Origin: Pseudomonas cremoricolorata DSM 17059 = NBRC 16634
Lineage (GTDB): Bacteria; Pseudomonadota; Gammaproteobacteria; Pseudomonadales; Pseudomonadaceae
Direction of reading: 5' to 3'
Assembly: GCF_000425745.1 (NCBI RefSeq)
Contig: NZ_AUEA01000007.1
Coordinates: 248,001 to 312,000, forward strand
DNA length: 64,000 bases
The notes below the pieces were generated by a model that did no database searches, was not told the origin of the DNA, and was given only the letters and a program-made list of their open reading frames with translations. Positions 63,331 to 64,000 of this stretch are shown here, in pieces. Each line of letters opens with the position of its first letter. Positions within the stretch are counted from its first letter, which is position 1. A program made the position numbers and the translations under genes.

Positions 63331-63617
63331 GCACCAGCCGGTTGCCCAGCCTGCCGTGATCGCGACGACGCGTCCTGATTGCTGTGGTGCCACTTGGCCT
63401 GGGGTCTCAGGTTCAACCCTACAGGCCGGGGCATGGGCGATAAGTGCTTGCGTGTCGATCAGGCTCCATTGAAGCCAGGCCCGAAACACAGGGGAGGCCT
63501 GCGAAATCGCGTTCTGTTGCCTGGTTCCAACTCGCCGGATCGTTGCTGGGCGACGTCTCGAACAAACCCTGTGCACTCAGTCAGGAGGAGGAATCAACCG
63601 TCGGCCGTGGACGCCAA
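63331..63617. other. distal rne upstream region
   Basis: No gene is supported. It should contain the rest of the rne leader and its promoter on the minus strand; no confident -35/-10 pair was found. Confidence 0.4.
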
Positions 63618-63763
63618 TAGGTTTTGTACGAAAAGTGCCTGCGCGACGATCACGCTGCGTTGAAAGCAGGCTCGGAATGCTCATTTGCAACCAGCAAACT
63701 CCGCTTCCTCGCCTGTTTTCGCCTTGCCTGATCGTCGCTCGACGACTTTGCGTACAAACCCTA
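63618..63763. repeat. 146-bp TIR-bounded element (MITE-like)
   Basis: The left end TAGGTTTTGTACGAAAAGT (63618-63636) and the inverted right end TAGGGTTTGTACGCAAAGT (63745-63763) agree at 17 of 19 positions. The inside has no open frame of note. A related, damaged copy lies at 44771-44995. Short length, terminal inverted repeats and repeat occurrence suggest a non-autonomous mobile element or a Pseudomonas intergenic repeat family. Confidence 0.6.
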
Positions 63764-63995
63764 GGCATCTGCTACACAGTCCGGCGGCTATGCATCTCCA
63801 CCCTGCACGTATCCCTGAAAGTTCGGGTGCTGCCGTGCGCTGAATCCGCAACGGGTTGCATTTTTCGCCAGCTCAAGTTCGAGAGCTGACGCCATTTCAT
63901 GTCCAAGGCAGGTATTTCCGAAGCGTTGGCCGGACGCTGCAGGGAGGTGACGCGGCGGGCAGAGGGGATAGGGCGAAAATAATCGGGAAGCAGGC
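63764..63995. other. rightmost intergenic stretch
   Basis: No gene or clear signal is supported. It presumably carries the upstream region of the gene beginning at the right edge. Confidence 0.4.
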
Positions 63996-64000
63996 ATGAC
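63996..64000 (+). CDS. rluC: probable start of rluC (partial)
   Basis: ATGAC at the window end follows GGGAAG by a few bases. In pseudomonads rne is divergently paired with rluC (23S rRNA pseudouridine synthase), whose protein I recall beginning Met-Thr. Only five bases are in the window, so this is placed by synteny alone. Confidence 0.35.

Noticed and set aside
59826..63359. A 1177-codon open frame antisense to rne
   Set aside because: It mirrors the Arg/Glu-rich rne coding sequence in high-GC DNA, has biased composition and no motif; rne on the other strand is certain.

Overview
The window is a chromosomal segment of a fluorescent Pseudomonas, most likely of the P. putida group. This rests on gene content and order (type II DAHP synthase, deaD-type helicase, tpm, htpX, alaA, msrB-gpx, a SagS-like hybrid kinase, a Glu/Gly tRNA array, fadE, GST, an ABC pair, then comEC-exbB-exbD-lpxK-ycaR-kdsB-ptp-murB and divergent rne). 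I recall much of this order from P. aeruginosa; no search was run. Small insertions and the large accessory block distinguish this strain.

Layout: (i) 0.3-15.0 kb, housekeeping and stress genes: a TSUP permease, shikimate entry enzyme, RNA helicase, thiopurine methyltransferase, HtpX protease, AlaA, two methionine sulfoxide reductases, glutathione peroxidase, and a surface-attachment type hybrid kinase. (ii) 15.2-15.8 kb, five tRNA genes (Glu-Gly-Glu-Gly-Gly) behind one strong promoter and ended by a terminator. (iii) 15.9-47.0 kb, an accessory region. Its outer genes are the two halves of one chaperone-usher fimbria: adhesin and usher at 15.9-19.6 kb, chaperone and major pilin at 43.2-44.6 kb, all on the minus strand. 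Between them lie about 23.5 kb with two RHS/YD-repeat proteins (one with a full core and hydrophobic C-terminal tail, one stopping before the core), two large proteins with features of the TULIP/P47-OrfX family, three proteins built of tandem Ig-like domains, a small unknown protein and a classical autotransporter. A third, shorter relative of the P47-like proteins lies beyond the pilin, next to fadE. (iv) 47.1-52.7 kb, fadE, GST, an ABC-2 exporter and a DUF2062 protein whose reading frame runs antisense into the exporter gene. (v) 52.9-63.2 kb, an envelope operon (comEC, exbBD, lpxK, ycaR, kdsB, ptp, murB) with translational coupling from exbB on, converging on rne. The start codon of rluC is probably at the right edge.

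How it fits together: the accessory region looks like a surface-adhesion and toxin locus. Pilin, usher and autotransporter share a TTCCTACAT element placed 19-20 bp before a -10-like hexamer, which suggests one response regulator controls all three. The RHS operon is preceded by a 20-bp palindrome of lux-box form, which suggests quorum or LuxR-solo control. The RHS, P47-like and Ig-repeat group is the best candidate here for an undescribed, possibly insect-active or contact-delivered system; that function is inference.
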